Shown one piece after another: positions 46,247 through 57,270 of a stretch of 64,000 bases of DNA. The notes under the pieces were generated by a model. That model had not been told where the DNA came from, ran no database searches, and saw nothing but the letters and a program-made list of their open reading frames with translations. This stretch comes from Protopterus annectens. Taxonomy: Eukaryota; Chordata; Ceratodontiformes; Protopteridae. Location of the stretch: the NCBI RefSeq assembly GCF_019279795.1, contig NC_056748.1:704853095-704917094 (forward strand), in the 5' to 3' direction. Every line of letters begins with the position of its first letter. Position 1 is the stretch's first letter. Position numbers and translations under genes: made by a program.

Positions 46247-46779
46247 CGTGCCGAGATCATAAGATGGGGGGAGGGGTTTATGTTAATCTTGAAGTGAGGA
46301 GGGCATTTCTTTATCTTTTATTACCTTTTAGAGAAAATAAGGCAGCAGTCGTGTCACTCTTGTTGTGGCTGGCAGCCAGGTAGATTTCTCCATTAAGTGT
46401 CCGTGGGCGGTTCTTCTTTCTGCAACAAGTTATATTCCTGCATTAACCGGCGGGGGTGGTTCTTTCTGCTTGGTATATAAAGTGAACTGTTTTGTTTTCT
46501 CCTATGTGCCAGGAGGTAACTACTGTATGAGGAATTTAATGCAATGAAGAGAAGACCATACTCCTGTTTGGGAATGAGCCAGTTCATTGTTAATGCCTTC
46601 CTAGTTTCAGGAAATAGTAGTTTGGTTACTTGTAAATAATTTCCAATACACAGGAAAAACAGTACTAGTAAAAGAGCCAAAGGAACTCAGACAAAAATAA
46701 GTCCTGTCATTGTCACAGGATGAAAGCAATTAATAAAGGTGTATGATGAATTTCTTTTTACTACAGTGAGGTTTTTCTT

Positions 46780-47215
46780 TTTTATCTTGTAAATAAGTTT
46801 TATCAGTTCTACCACTTTACCAACTGTCTTTTCTATATGTCATTTAAAAGAGAGAGCGAGGAGTCCAAAGTAAGCCCCAGATACATTTTGTTCTTAGACT
46901 TGATTAATGATGTTGCCTTCTGGATTTTTAATTTGAATGTTACTTGATTATTTAGTTTTTGTAGAGCAAAAGAATGAATGACAGCAGTACTTTTGTAAGC
47001 CGATAGCAAACCTAATGTGTAATGCCATATCATAGTTTTAAAGTAGCTGTATTTGCAGAATACTGAAGATTCTTCAAGCAAAGAAAAGGATGTAGTCTAC
47101 ATATATTATGATATGATAGTGGGGTCAATAGCTGGTCATTGATGAATAAGGACAATATCATGGGACCAAGCACATAGTCTTGAGGGGGCACCATAAGAAA
47201 GTATGCCTAAATCAG
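46780..47215 (-). pseudogene. Ancient LINE RT relic
   Basis: The minus-strand sequence ends in KMYLGLTLDSSLSLLNDI, matching the YLGVTLDSSLSFxxHI motif common after motif C in non-LTR RTs. Upstream, GAPSRLCAWSHDIVLIHQ-like frames recall motif B (GVPQGSVLGP). Stops and frame changes abound. The family is undefined, apart from being neither of the two main LINEs here. Confidence 0.4.
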
Positions 47216-47358
47216 GTAAAAATTTGCAATAGTTAGTTACCTGCAATGTTCTTTCTTGTAAGTAGTTATGTAGAATAAAATAAATAAATAAATCAGGTAA
47301 AGTATTTGCAATAGTTAGTTACTTGCAATGTTCTTTTCTGTAAGTAGTTGATATCATG
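47212..47358. repeat. 82-bp tandem duplication
   Basis: AAATCAGGTAAA, then TTTGCAATAGTTAGTTAC, GCAATGTTCTTT and TGTAAGTAGTT occur twice, about 82 bp apart, joined by AATAAATAAATA. Confidence 0.8.
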
Positions 47359-48518
47359 GAGAATGCAAGCTAGATCAAAGTAGTAATTGTGCTGTACTTT
47401 CGCTGTATTCGAGTTGTGATCAAGATATTGTTTTACTGGCATGTAGATACTGTGGAATGCGTGTTTCCTACTAGCCGTGTTATGTTACGACTGCCTTTAG
47501 TGAACTAGTGTTTAAAAGGGGTTGAAAACTCTCAGGACTTAATAATAAGGAAGTCAACCTAGTATATACCATGGTAGATAAGCTGTGTTATAATAGCATA
47601 TCGTTGTAAGCGGCTGCTTGCTTGTTACATCATCAGTTTTATCAGAAATACTGAGCACTGTGCATAATTGAAATGAGTAAATTAAGTTAAATCTATCTGC
47701 TTTACATGCCTGTGCACTTTAAAGCAAGCTGATGTTTGTCAAGATTCTAGTACAGTTTTCTAGAGTAGTAGTATTTTATGTTAGACTAGAAATGTCTTTG
47801 GCATTGCCCTAATTTGCATCCATACTCTCCTTCTCCGTACAGGAACCCATCTATCCTGTCTTTTCACCCACCTCGGCCCACCCGATTGAATGACTTGCAA
47901 AGCGGAGACTGCTGCATAAAGTATCTTGAAAACCTCAGCAGTCTACAAATAATATCTTTGAATATCTTTGCTTTTAAAGTGAACAAAGTTACTGTTTTTC
48001 TTTCAACTATTTTTTATACTAGTTAAAATCGGTAGTGACCCGCTTGGAAACCAGCAGCACTGGCAATCTTATTCTAGGCCTCCCTATACACTCCTACAGC
48101 CAAAGTTAAAAATAATAGGGAAAGGCTAGTGCAAGGGAACTTTACTTTTTCTTACCTGGCATGTTGTTTGCCGGTTCTGTCCTGAATAGCAAAAATAGAT
48201 GCTTTCTGCAGTTCAGTGGTCTGGTTTGGCCCCTCTCCGTTCGCCTCACTTTGCTCGGCTCACTCCACACCCCTACCCTTCCCCCATTCCCCACTCGCCC
48301 CCACTACACCTAAGTTTGACTCTAACCACATACCCTTAACCAGTAACCTTCCTCATACTAACTTACCCTACCCTTACCCTAACCCCAACCCCTATTAAAA
48401 ACTATTAGTAGAAAAACAGATACTTTTATTAAAAAGCTATTACTAGAAAATACTTACTTTTTCTTCCCATATTCTTACCACAAATTACCAAATACCCTAA
48501 CACTCCTTCCACAATAAA

Positions 48519-48845
48519 ATGAAAACTTCACTCACACTCCTCTTCCTGACTTTCACTACCCTAACCTACATCACATCCATTAATACCAGTGAATCACCAC
48601 ACGATACACCACTCCATATAACACATATTGTCACACATTCAAAACCACACATACATTTTCCTATCTGCTCTACACTATTCAACAACAGCTCGATACTACA
48701 CATATACAAAATCAACATACAAAAAAGTCACACCAGAAACGTATCAATTAGACACTTCTCAGAAATAGCACAAACAATTAAACATATAACAATTTACAAC
48801 AAAAGACAAATCATCTCAGGTGACATATAGGCAAACCCAGGACCA
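48519..48845 (+). pseudogene. Leader ORF of L2-like LINE with decayed 2A-like motif
   Basis: The 103-residue frame starts MKTSLTLLFLTFTTLTYITS, a hydrophobic, signal-peptide-like N-terminus. A polar Thr/His/Ser-rich stretch follows. It closes SGDI then TAG, and the same frame continues ANPGPSPS (48816-48854). SGDI-x-ANPGP fits the 2A ribosome-skipping pattern DxExNPGP with the Glu codon replaced by TAG. 2A-like sequences are established in several APE-type non-LTR clades, including L2/CR1 relatives, where they sit upstream of the endonuclease as here. Skipping would release the leader from the EN-RT polyprotein. This copy cannot do so because of the stop. Confidence 0.65.
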
Positions 48846-48869
48846 AGCCCTTCCATACTATCAAATAAA

Positions 48870-51600
48870 CACACAAATCTGACCTACTGATCATTTATAT
48901 AAATACTAGGTGCATTGCCAACCAAATCGCTGGCGTACACGCATTCATTGCCCATTATTCCCCTGATATTCTAACCATAACAGAAACCTGGTTAAAACCT
49001 ACAACCCAAAATGAAGAAATCCTCCTTCCTGGATACAATATTTTAAAACTAGATAGAACTGGCAAGAAGGGAGGTGGAGCTGCAATAAAAATACACTCAA
49101 CTTCCAACCTCTAGAAACCCCTCTACCAAAATTTGACAATGCTGAAGCCATAGGTTCAGTCCTAGCCATAAACAACACAAAAAAAAATATTCTATGTAGT
49201 TACATTCCTCCAGGAAACAACTCCTCTCTAACTTAGGAAATCTTACAGTAGATTAGTGACAACCTTCCACAGGAAACTATCCTACTAGGTGACCTAAATA
49301 CTGACTGGCTAGCCTGTAATTCCAATAACCCGACCAATCATGTTAATCTCTACGGATTTACCCAACTCACTGAAGAACCCACCAGAGTTGATAAAAAAAT
49401 CCCACAAACAATCCATACTTGACTGGACACCTGTCAACTACCCCGAACTAAATTACAAAATAGGCTGCCTACCAGATGCTTTAAGTGACCATCATCCTAC
49501 CTTTCTCCTAAGGAAGCACAGTAACCTGCCAAACCCTATAGTTTACAGGCAAATCAGAGATGACCGCAAACTAAACCCACAAGAACTGAATACTTTACTA
49601 CTACAATGTAACTGGGAACCCCTATGGACCCTACAACTAGACCAGGCCATCAACTACTTTAATAATACATTTAGCAATATCCTTAACACAGTTGCTCCCA
49701 TTAGGAAAAATCAGATGTAAAGCCAATTATACTCCATGGCTAAGTAGGGACACTAGAGCCCTACTTAAGTCTAGAGATAAAGCATATAAACAATGGAAAA
49801 AAGACAAATTCCCGAAACCAGACAAACCTATCAACAAATTAGGAATCAGGCCAAAAAATATACTAATCAGGATAAACAAAACTACTTCCTTGCTATACAG
49901 AATAAGCATTGAAATGATCCCCAAAAATTCTGGCACGCTATCAACTCCTTCGTAAAACCTGGCAAAACTGCCACTCCCACCCCCACCTCCTCCAACAACA
50001 ATACTGATATAACATCTCAATTTAATCATCACTTTACTGATTCCATTCAGTCACTATCTACCCTATTATCCAAAAATAGCTCTACATCTACCTCAACTAA
50101 AAATCCTGATAACAGGCCTCCCTTTACTCTCCTGTACCCAGCTCTACAATAAAAAACTTCTAAAACTAAAGCCAACCACCTTAGCAGCCAATAATATACC
50201 TGCACACTTCCTAAAAACAGCCACTGAGCCTATTTCCTACCCCGTTGCAATCCTTATAAACCGATCTATTCAAGAAGCTTATGTCCCACAAACAAAGTTT
50301 CATACATAATACCTCTCCACAATGGCGGTAATTGCTATGACTTCTCTAATTACCATTCCATATCTATTTTGACACCCTTATCTAAGCTCCTAGAGAAATG
50401 TTTTCATACTCAAGTCATGAAATACGTATGCACAAATAACCTTCTCTCTCGCACACAACACGGATTGCGCTCATACCGCAGCACAACTACTGCTCTTCTC
50501 TCTTTCACTAAGCAGGTTAAGCAACACAGAAATGACAACAATTATGTACATGCCATTTTTCTAGACCTCTCCAAAGCATTTGATATGATTTCACATCCAA
50601 AACTATTAGACTCTCTAGCATCCCTATCCTTTGCCCCCTCTGCTATCTCCTGGTTCCAAAACTACCTATCAGACAGCAAGTGTCCAGTGGCAAGGCATAC
50701 TGTCTTCATTACTTCATACCACAGTAGGAGTTCCTCAAGGTTCAGTTTTAGACCCACTTCTTTCCTCCAGCTTTACAAGCAAGCTGCATTCTGCCACTCA
50801 GCAAGCAGCACTCATATAGTATGCAGACGACTCGACACTCATCTGCTCAGCCCCATCCATTACCACCTTACAACAGCTAACCCAAAATTCCTTTAGCTCA
50901 GTCAAGGCATGGATCATTGACATCCAACTTATTCTAAATCCCAACAAGACTAAACTACTCTTGTTCACCCCTATCAAAGCTAAAATCACCCCCTTTCCAT
51001 CTTTATTATTTCCAAAAATGGCACTGTCATCTCTCCCACACTAAACTCCTTGGCATTGAAATAGACAATAACCTTTGATGTCCATATTGTAAAAACCATT
51101 AAAAAGGTACACAAAAAATGGGAATGCTTTATAGAAATAAAAAAATTCTCACAGACATGGCTTGGGTTACCCTAGCCCAGATCCACCTACTCTCTACTGT
51201 TATATATGCAGTTCCAGTCTTAACAAAGACTAGGAAAACTGATCTTGCAAAGCTCGAGTCATGCTATAATAAAATTGCAAATTTTGCCAACAACTCCTCC
51301 TATAGAACCTACCACTGGCAGGCACTAAAGAATCTACAATGGCTAGAACTCCCTCAGCTTCTCAGCTATCATCAGCTAGTCATCACTTTTAACATCCTGA
51401 AGTACCCTGACAAAACTCCTACTCTAAACCAACTGCTCTCTCATTATTCTACTAACCATCCTCTTCATTCTACTGACATATCACCAGAGCTAATAACACA
51501 GCTGGGAAAGCACTTTTCTCTTATACCATAGCTAAAACCTGGAATAATCTTCCCCCTGCAATTACTTCTGCCCCCAGCCCCCCACTATCAAGCATTTCAG
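48870..51600 (+). pseudogene. L2-like LINE endonuclease and reverse transcriptase, disrupted
   Basis: Endonuclease: NTRCIANQIAGVHAFIAHYS, ILTITETWLKPT, GKKGGGAAIKIHS, LLGDLNTDWLACNSNN and DALSDHHPTFLL (SDHH near 49490). Linker: NYTPWLSRDTRALLKSRDKA. RT: LLSRTQHGLRSYRSTTTALL; motif A IFLDLSKAFDMISHPKLLDS with catalytic Asp; a broken motif B near 50720; motif C YADDSTLI preceded directly by a stop (near 50820). C-terminal: MLYRNKKILTDMAWVTLAQI, SCYNKIANFANNSSYRTYHW and LQWLELPQLL. Frame shifts occur near 49130, 49430, 49715, 50150, 50720, 51000 and 51520. In life the enzyme nicks DNA and copies LINE RNA at the target. Confidence 0.8.
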
Positions 51601-52764
51601 AAACTCACTAAAAACACATCTTACTAAAGCCTGATTCTGTCCTTGTATTACATAAGATATAAGAGCTCCTTCCCAGTCTTTCTAATCTACTCATGCCATA
51701 ACAGCTATCTCCTACATTTAGTTGCCAGATGTTAAAAGTTTCTTTTTATGTATCTTAATGCTAATATTAAAGTTCTTCTTTTATGTTTGCTAATGTACTA
51801 TTTTTTGCCCTATGTTTGTTTTCTTAATGAAACCACTTGTTTTTTTTTTTTTTTTGTAATCATTGCTAACTTTTGTGGAGCTTTTCTCCCCAGGCCTCCA
51901 ATGAAAATGGACCTCGTCCACTCAGACTATCCCAGTTAAAAAATGTAAAATAAATAAATAAATAAAGTAATTGAACCATGTGAGAAACTTGGGATGGAAA
52001 TCAATTGAGTTCTTTGGAAGAAATGATTAGTTGCCAGTTTCAAAGTTATGTCTACAAGCATACCTCCTGAGAATATTCCATTACTCCTTGTATGTAGCAG
52101 TGATGGTGCTGAAGCCAAATCTATACCCATACAAAGTGCACATGTTGACATGTTTTATAAATTGCTTTATATTAATTTTTCAAAGATTTTAGTTAGTAGG
52201 CATAGGTTGCTGACTGACCTATCAAGTTTCTATTATTTCAGAGATTTTTTTTTGGCCTGGCTGTGGTTACCTACATAAGTACAAAATGACTACTGTCATT
52301 GTATACAGCTTCTTATATAGTAACCCCGTTTTTTTTTTTTTTTTATATGGCTGCATTTCCTAGTCATGTTTTATATAGCTTGCAGAGAAATCTGAGAGCA
52401 TAATTGCTTAAGATCCCGAAAAAAAATGTAAAATATCTGTTGATACACAACACAGTTCATGCTTTCATGTCATTGATCTGTGTCCAAGCATCCAACCATC
52501 CCACTAGGGATATTTTTCCTGTTTGGCATGTAAATATCTATAATGCCTTGCTAATATCATCTCTCAAACAGCAGTTACATCTGGTTGAAATTAAATCTGG
52601 GAAATATGACTGTTATAGCTATAACAGCTACCATAAACATTAGAAAAATGCAGGTGTTATGAGTATTGACAGGGACTCTTACTACTTCCACAGGAATGGG
52701 CAGGTCCTACAATCTAGCCAAACTTTTTCTTTCAAAACCAATTTGTAGTTTACAAGAATCAGTG

Positions 52765-53150
52765 TTTTACTCATTCATTCATTCACTCATTTTCAGTACC
52801 TACCCTCTCTCTCTCTAGTTCATGGCGCCAGGGAGCTTGAGGTTGTCCCAGTAAGTAGTGAAAGAGGAAACAGTCCTGGGTAAGATGCCAGGCCAGTGCA
52901 GGACAGGTTATAAACACATCCAAGAGTGCAGGCTATGTCATGCAGATGTATACATACATGCACAGATATATCTAGGTACAGTTGGATTATCAACTGTTTC
53001 ACACCCCTATGGCTTTATGAAGTAGGGGAAGGTTGTTTTACCACATACAGACTCAGGGTGGACATGCAGTTTCAGCAAAGAAGGCATGCCAGCTGGTAAC
53101 TAATCCAGAGAAACAGTGCTAAGCAACATATACTAATGTATCACTGCATT
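52765..53150 (-). mobile_element. Degenerate V-SINE-like element with (TGAA)n tail (SINE 5)
   Basis: The plus strand starts TTACTCATTCATTCATTCAC, the complement of a (TGAA)n tail typical of L2-type 3' ends. Reading away from it gives TTCATGGCGCCAGGGAGCTT with GAGGTTGTCCCAG, then GGCCAGTGCAGGACAGGTTA, and toward 53.1 kb GTGGACATGCAGTTTCAGC and AGAAACAGTGCTAAGCAA. The order resembles fish SINEs with L2 tails and a tRNA-like head at the far end. Strongly diverged. Confidence 0.5.
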
Positions 53151-54984
53151 TCCTTGCTTACTTTACAAAACAACCTACAAGGTCTTCAGATGTTAACAAA
53201 ATCTAAAAGCTAAGGTCTTCATATGTTAAGAGAACCTTTATTTATTGTGTGGTAATTGGTAATGATATCAATGAAGGATATTCTCAGCTTTTTTGACAAA
53301 CAGGCATATCTTACTCCAGAATATGTGAACGACAGAACTCTGTGTAAGTGAAGCCTGACCTTTTGGTTTTAAGTCTGTGGGTTGTTAATGATCCTCAACC
53401 TGTAGTCCAGGTTTGATCCCCACCGTCTTCACTTGAGGAGTAAGTGAACCTAAACAAATCACACAACCAAACAGTGCTCCTAGGTTGCCCTGAAAACAAG
53501 CTCATGAATAGTGGCGTTACTGCTTTAAACAATGAATATTGTAAACATAAAACTGTTTGAAGCCTGGTGTGTTCTTCACAAGAAGAGAAGGATTTTTCCT
53601 CTGACATCAAACTATTCACTCCAGCAGAGGAAAGGCTATTTTGCTTCTTTGGCTTGGTAGGTTCCCTTAGAAGAAACGTGTAAGGCTGCCACATAAAAAG
53701 CAAGTCTATCGTCCGTGGGCCATTGTTCTTTGGGCATCCAGAGGAGGGCTAACATCAGGTTGGGTACTGAGATACTATGAGTTTTCTTCCTAATTCGCTG
53801 TTCTGTCATTGTTTCTGGAACAATACTGCTTTCAGTCTACTTGACTATTACGTGGGATAATATAATAACATAAAAGAAAAGTTGCTTACACATTAATAAT
53901 ATCCCTTTTCTGTTGATGTAACCGTTTATGCTGTCTGACAGACTCCCTTCCTGTCTTTCATAACTTGCTTATTCACTTCTGTTTAAGAGGGTATTAGCAC
54001 TTCATGAAATTTCTTGTAACCCACAGAGCTGAATTCCATTTGTTAGGCTGGAGGAAAGATGTTTGGTGATATAAGTGTGCAGTACATGCATATTCTGTCA
54101 TTCTCATGCACTCCGTCTATGAAGTAATACATAACCTAATGTTTTATCTGCAACCTCTTTTATCCTGTTACTAAGATTTCACCAGCAGTTAACAACAGGA
54201 GACCAAGTGAACAATTCAGACTGCCCTCAATGAAACACCAGCACATAAATCAGACCGCCTCAAAGCAAACACTTTGCCATTATTTACCAAGAAAACATGG
54301 ATTTGTGCTTAGTGAATTTTGTGCAGTTAATATAAAGCCACATCAAACATATAAACTTCACAGACTACTAGACTGCAACACGTGCTCTATAAAAATAAGT
54401 TAATTTTCACATTTGATATCAACAGAATTTTAAGAGAAAGTCCAACTATTACGTACAGTAATTTACTTTCATACATGTTTCATTGGAAAATAAAATCTAA
54501 TTTTATGTTTGGAAAGAGGTTCAGCAGTTTTGTCTTTCCATTTAAGTAGAAATCTCTAAGCGTGCTCAGTGTGACAAAAATTAATGAGCTTCACTTCATC
54601 TGCTCAGTGGTTAGTTTCATGCACCTTGTACAAGCTGGATAAAATAAACCGGATGTGTGGATACATTTATTTCCATATCAGTTTAGTAATTAAATGATAC
54701 CCCAGGAGGAAACTCAACATGCAAATGTTGTTTGGTGCATAATTTTGACTTTCTGCACTTGTGCTGAGGCGGTCGATCATGATAAGCTACAAATACTGTA
54801 GAACACTAATACCAGGAAGATGTTTAAAATTTTCTGTCACACATTTTAGTTTTTTGTGACCTCTGGTATATATATTTATCTTCAATTTTTCTTCCAAAGA
54901 CGTGATTTACCTGTTGATAGTCTAAAGACTATAACTATCCTTAGAAAAGTGAGATCTTGAATGCAAATGTATGACTATATACAG

Positions 54985-54985
<1 letters not shown>
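53151..54985. other. No recognised gene; possible tRNA-SINE head near 53.38 kb
   Basis: GGGTTGTTAATGATCCTCAA and CCAGGTTTGATCCCCACCG at about 53379-53428 have A- and B-box-like blocks at suitable spacing, so a tRNA-derived SINE head is possible. The rest is unassigned. Confidence 0.35.

Positions 54986-54987
<2 letters not shown>

Positions 54988-55048
<61 letters not shown>
54988..55048. repeat. (AT)n microsatellite
   Basis: A pure AT run of about 28 units. Ile-Tyr ORFs across it are artefacts. Confidence 0.97.
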
Positions 55049-55055
<7 letters not shown>

Positions 55056-55199
55056 ATAGATACATGTCCACATCATCTTTACATATTTTCATGATGGTCA
55101 ACCGATCCTCTTCAGTCCTCTTTTCCATAGTCCTGTGTTTTTATTTATTTATTTTTGTATTTATTTATTTATGCATGTATGTATGTTTTGATTAACCAG

Positions 55200-56085
55200 A
55201 CCAAGTAGAAACTTCACAGTGTGGAGGGTGTGAAGTTCACTCCTTGAAATATGTTATGCACCTAGTTCACTAATAAAATTCAACTTTAAAATACGTACTA
55301 CAAAATAATAAAATAAGAGGTAGCCCACAGTTGACTTAAAAATGGAATATCATTTATTGAAATACACAAACAAGCAATCTGAATGTGGTTCTGTTAAGAG
55401 CAACAAAAGCATTAAACTCATTCCTTTAACCAAGTCCCCCTTCCCCCTTAACACCAGAAACTGTGCTACCTTAGAACTGAAACTTAAACTTAAAAGCTGG
55501 AGACAAATTAAAATATATAATGTAAAAACAGCTTATTAAGGCTGTGATGTCCGTGCATTGGCCGAGCAATCAAGGAGCCTCATTCATTATCACTAACACC
55601 AGTGAGGGGCATCCATATAGGAAAAGAATAATAAATACACACACAGTAAAGTACAATTTCCCTTAACAGCACACAGAGATCACAGTCAGTCTGGGGCTGG
55701 TTTCTCCCTTTCTCTCCAGGTCTCCAATAAGACTCCCCACTGGCACAGCTATAGAGTCCAGATCTCAGCCTAGTGGGCAAGCTAAAGCCTCCAGCACCCT
55801 CTCTGTCCAACCAGTGCTTCATGTCCCTGCCCATGTAGCTGACACACACACACTTTGAGATAAGAGTTTATACAACCACACAGACACTTCTGGGAAAGGC
55901 TGGCACAGGTACTCCAGCTGTGCCCCTTTTACCCACACTGTACAGTAGAAATCACTGCCACCACCTAGCTAATATTTATCAGCTACTCAGAAGCCCTTAT
56001 GAAAGGGTATCCAATTATACTGTGCAATATTATTATCCAAATGGTAAGTGCAACCAGTCAAGACTTATTTGGAGTGACTTGGTAC
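55200..56085. other. Unclassified; some LTR-like traits on minus strand
   Basis: The minus strand carries AATAAA near 55350 (TATTTCAATAAATGATATTC) downstream of a GC-richer stretch. This would fit an LTR or 3' UTR, but no partner LTR, primer-binding site or coding region was found. Confidence 0.25.
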
Positions 56086-56086
56086 A

Positions 56087-56672
56087 GTATCATAGGTTCA
56101 TAGGTTCATAGGTTCATACTAGGCTATCTGCCCTGGGGCATTTACAAGCCTAGCCTGAGTGTGTTTGGCTTTCGCCACCTTTTGATTTGATTTTACTGTG
56201 CCCTTTTTAGGGTTAGATTACTGTGCCTCAGTCTAGTAGTGACACAGAAGTAATCCCCGGGGTAAACCTATGATCCCCCTTCCACTCATCAAGATTCCTC
56301 TTGAAGAGAGTCAGTGAGGGGCTCTTCCTAACATGGACTGGGATTCTATTCCAGAGTGAAGGGAGCCTCTGGGTTATGAATCTGTCCCTCCAGCATGTTC
56401 TATTTATTTCTGTGCTGAGGTTCAAGTCCCTCGAGCGTGTGGCTCTAAGGGATTTGGATTTTCTGATTTGGAGCGTGTCCATTAATTCTGGGTTGGACAT
56501 AGCTTTATATGTCAGGCATAGATCACCTTGAAGTAGGCGGTATGCAACTGAGTAGAGCTGGAGTTTTTTTAACCGAGCAGCATATGGCATCTGTTTGAGT
56601 CCCTTGATCCTCTTTGTGAGGTACATTTCGGGTCTTTCTAGTTGCTGCAGGTGTCAGGTAAGGTACATCCCA
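56087..56672 (-). mobile_element. CR1 LINE copy G, 3' terminal fragment
   Basis: The plus strand begins with three tandem copies of ATAGGTTC (56092-56116), the antisense CR1 terminal octamer repeat. It ends near 56672 in the segment corresponding to the CR1 YLTRHLQQLE region. It contains the intact end of ORF2 and the 3' UTR. Confidence 0.88.
56228..56626 (-). pseudogene. CR1 copy G, ORF2 C-terminal end
   Basis: An unbroken 132-residue C-terminal segment: YLTKRIKGLKQMPYAARLKK, LQLYSVAYRLLQGDLCLTYK, SRDLNLSTEINRTCWRDRFI, LPSLWNRIPVHVRKSPSL and FKRNLDEWKGDHRFTPGITS with a natural stop. The same order is seen, damaged, in copies A, B, C, D and E. It defines the normal end of the family's RT. 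The upstream catalytic core is absent, so no enzyme is encoded. Confidence 0.8.
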
Positions 56673-56689
56673 AATCACTATATACATGC

Positions 56690-57270
56690 AATGTACTCTT
56701 AGTGCTTAAATTATCTCTACACAAAACAGCCGCAGTTGAATAATAATAAGTAATAAAAACACAAGACAATACTTCTTACTACACAGTGCTAGTCAAGAGT
56801 TCAGAGATCACAGAGAAATACTTAAAATAATACAGTAGAAAAGTTCTGACATCACAGAAAAACAAACTAATCTAATCTTCCTATTTCCTAGCTATATCTA
56901 ACAGAAAACACAGTTCTAAAATAAACTTACATACAGACACAGGCAGTGCTGGTGATGTTGGATGTTCTCAAGACAAATGCTCTGATGCTCTCATTCTTTC
57001 TGTCCTTAAATTGATAACACAGTACCACTGATTCATTTCAGATTACATCATTTCTTTCTGGTTCCCAGGCTAACAGACTCTCAGAGGTTAATAGCCCCTT
57101 TGATCTTGCAGCTGGTCAGGAACCAGAGCAATAAAAGAAATTATACATTCAAATTCTATCCATTAACTCTGGCTTCAAAACAATATGCAGAAAACCTCTG
57201 AGTTTTGACATCAAAGAATTGACTTGTCAGCTTTGTTACAGCAGAGAGCACTGTTGTTACATTTTTGTAG
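56690..57270 (-). repeat. Possible solo LTR
   Basis: On the minus strand TGTAACAACAGTGCTCTCTG near 57268 could be a TG...CA LTR start. The end would be ...AAGAGTACATTGCA near 56690. The length of about 580 bp is plausible. No target-site duplication was found, and CR1 copy G abuts one end, so this is tentative. Confidence 0.25.

Larger units (their letters stand above)
48180..51966 (+). mobile_element. L2-like LINE copy L5, nearly full length
   Basis: A C-rich 5' region (about 48.2-48.5 kb) leads to a short ORF with a 2A-like motif, then endonuclease, RT and a 3' UTR. The 3' end reads TTGTGGAGCTTTTCTCCCCA, GGCCTCCAATGAAAATGGAC and AAAATAAATAAATAAATAAA. It is the best local reference for this family. 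Many frame shifts are present. The 5' boundary is uncertain. Confidence 0.85.

Noticed and set aside
52611-52626. 16-bp perfect palindrome TGTTATAGCTATAACA as an operator site
   Set aside because: An isolated short AT-rich palindrome in vertebrate DNA is expected by chance at this scale, and no context supports regulation.
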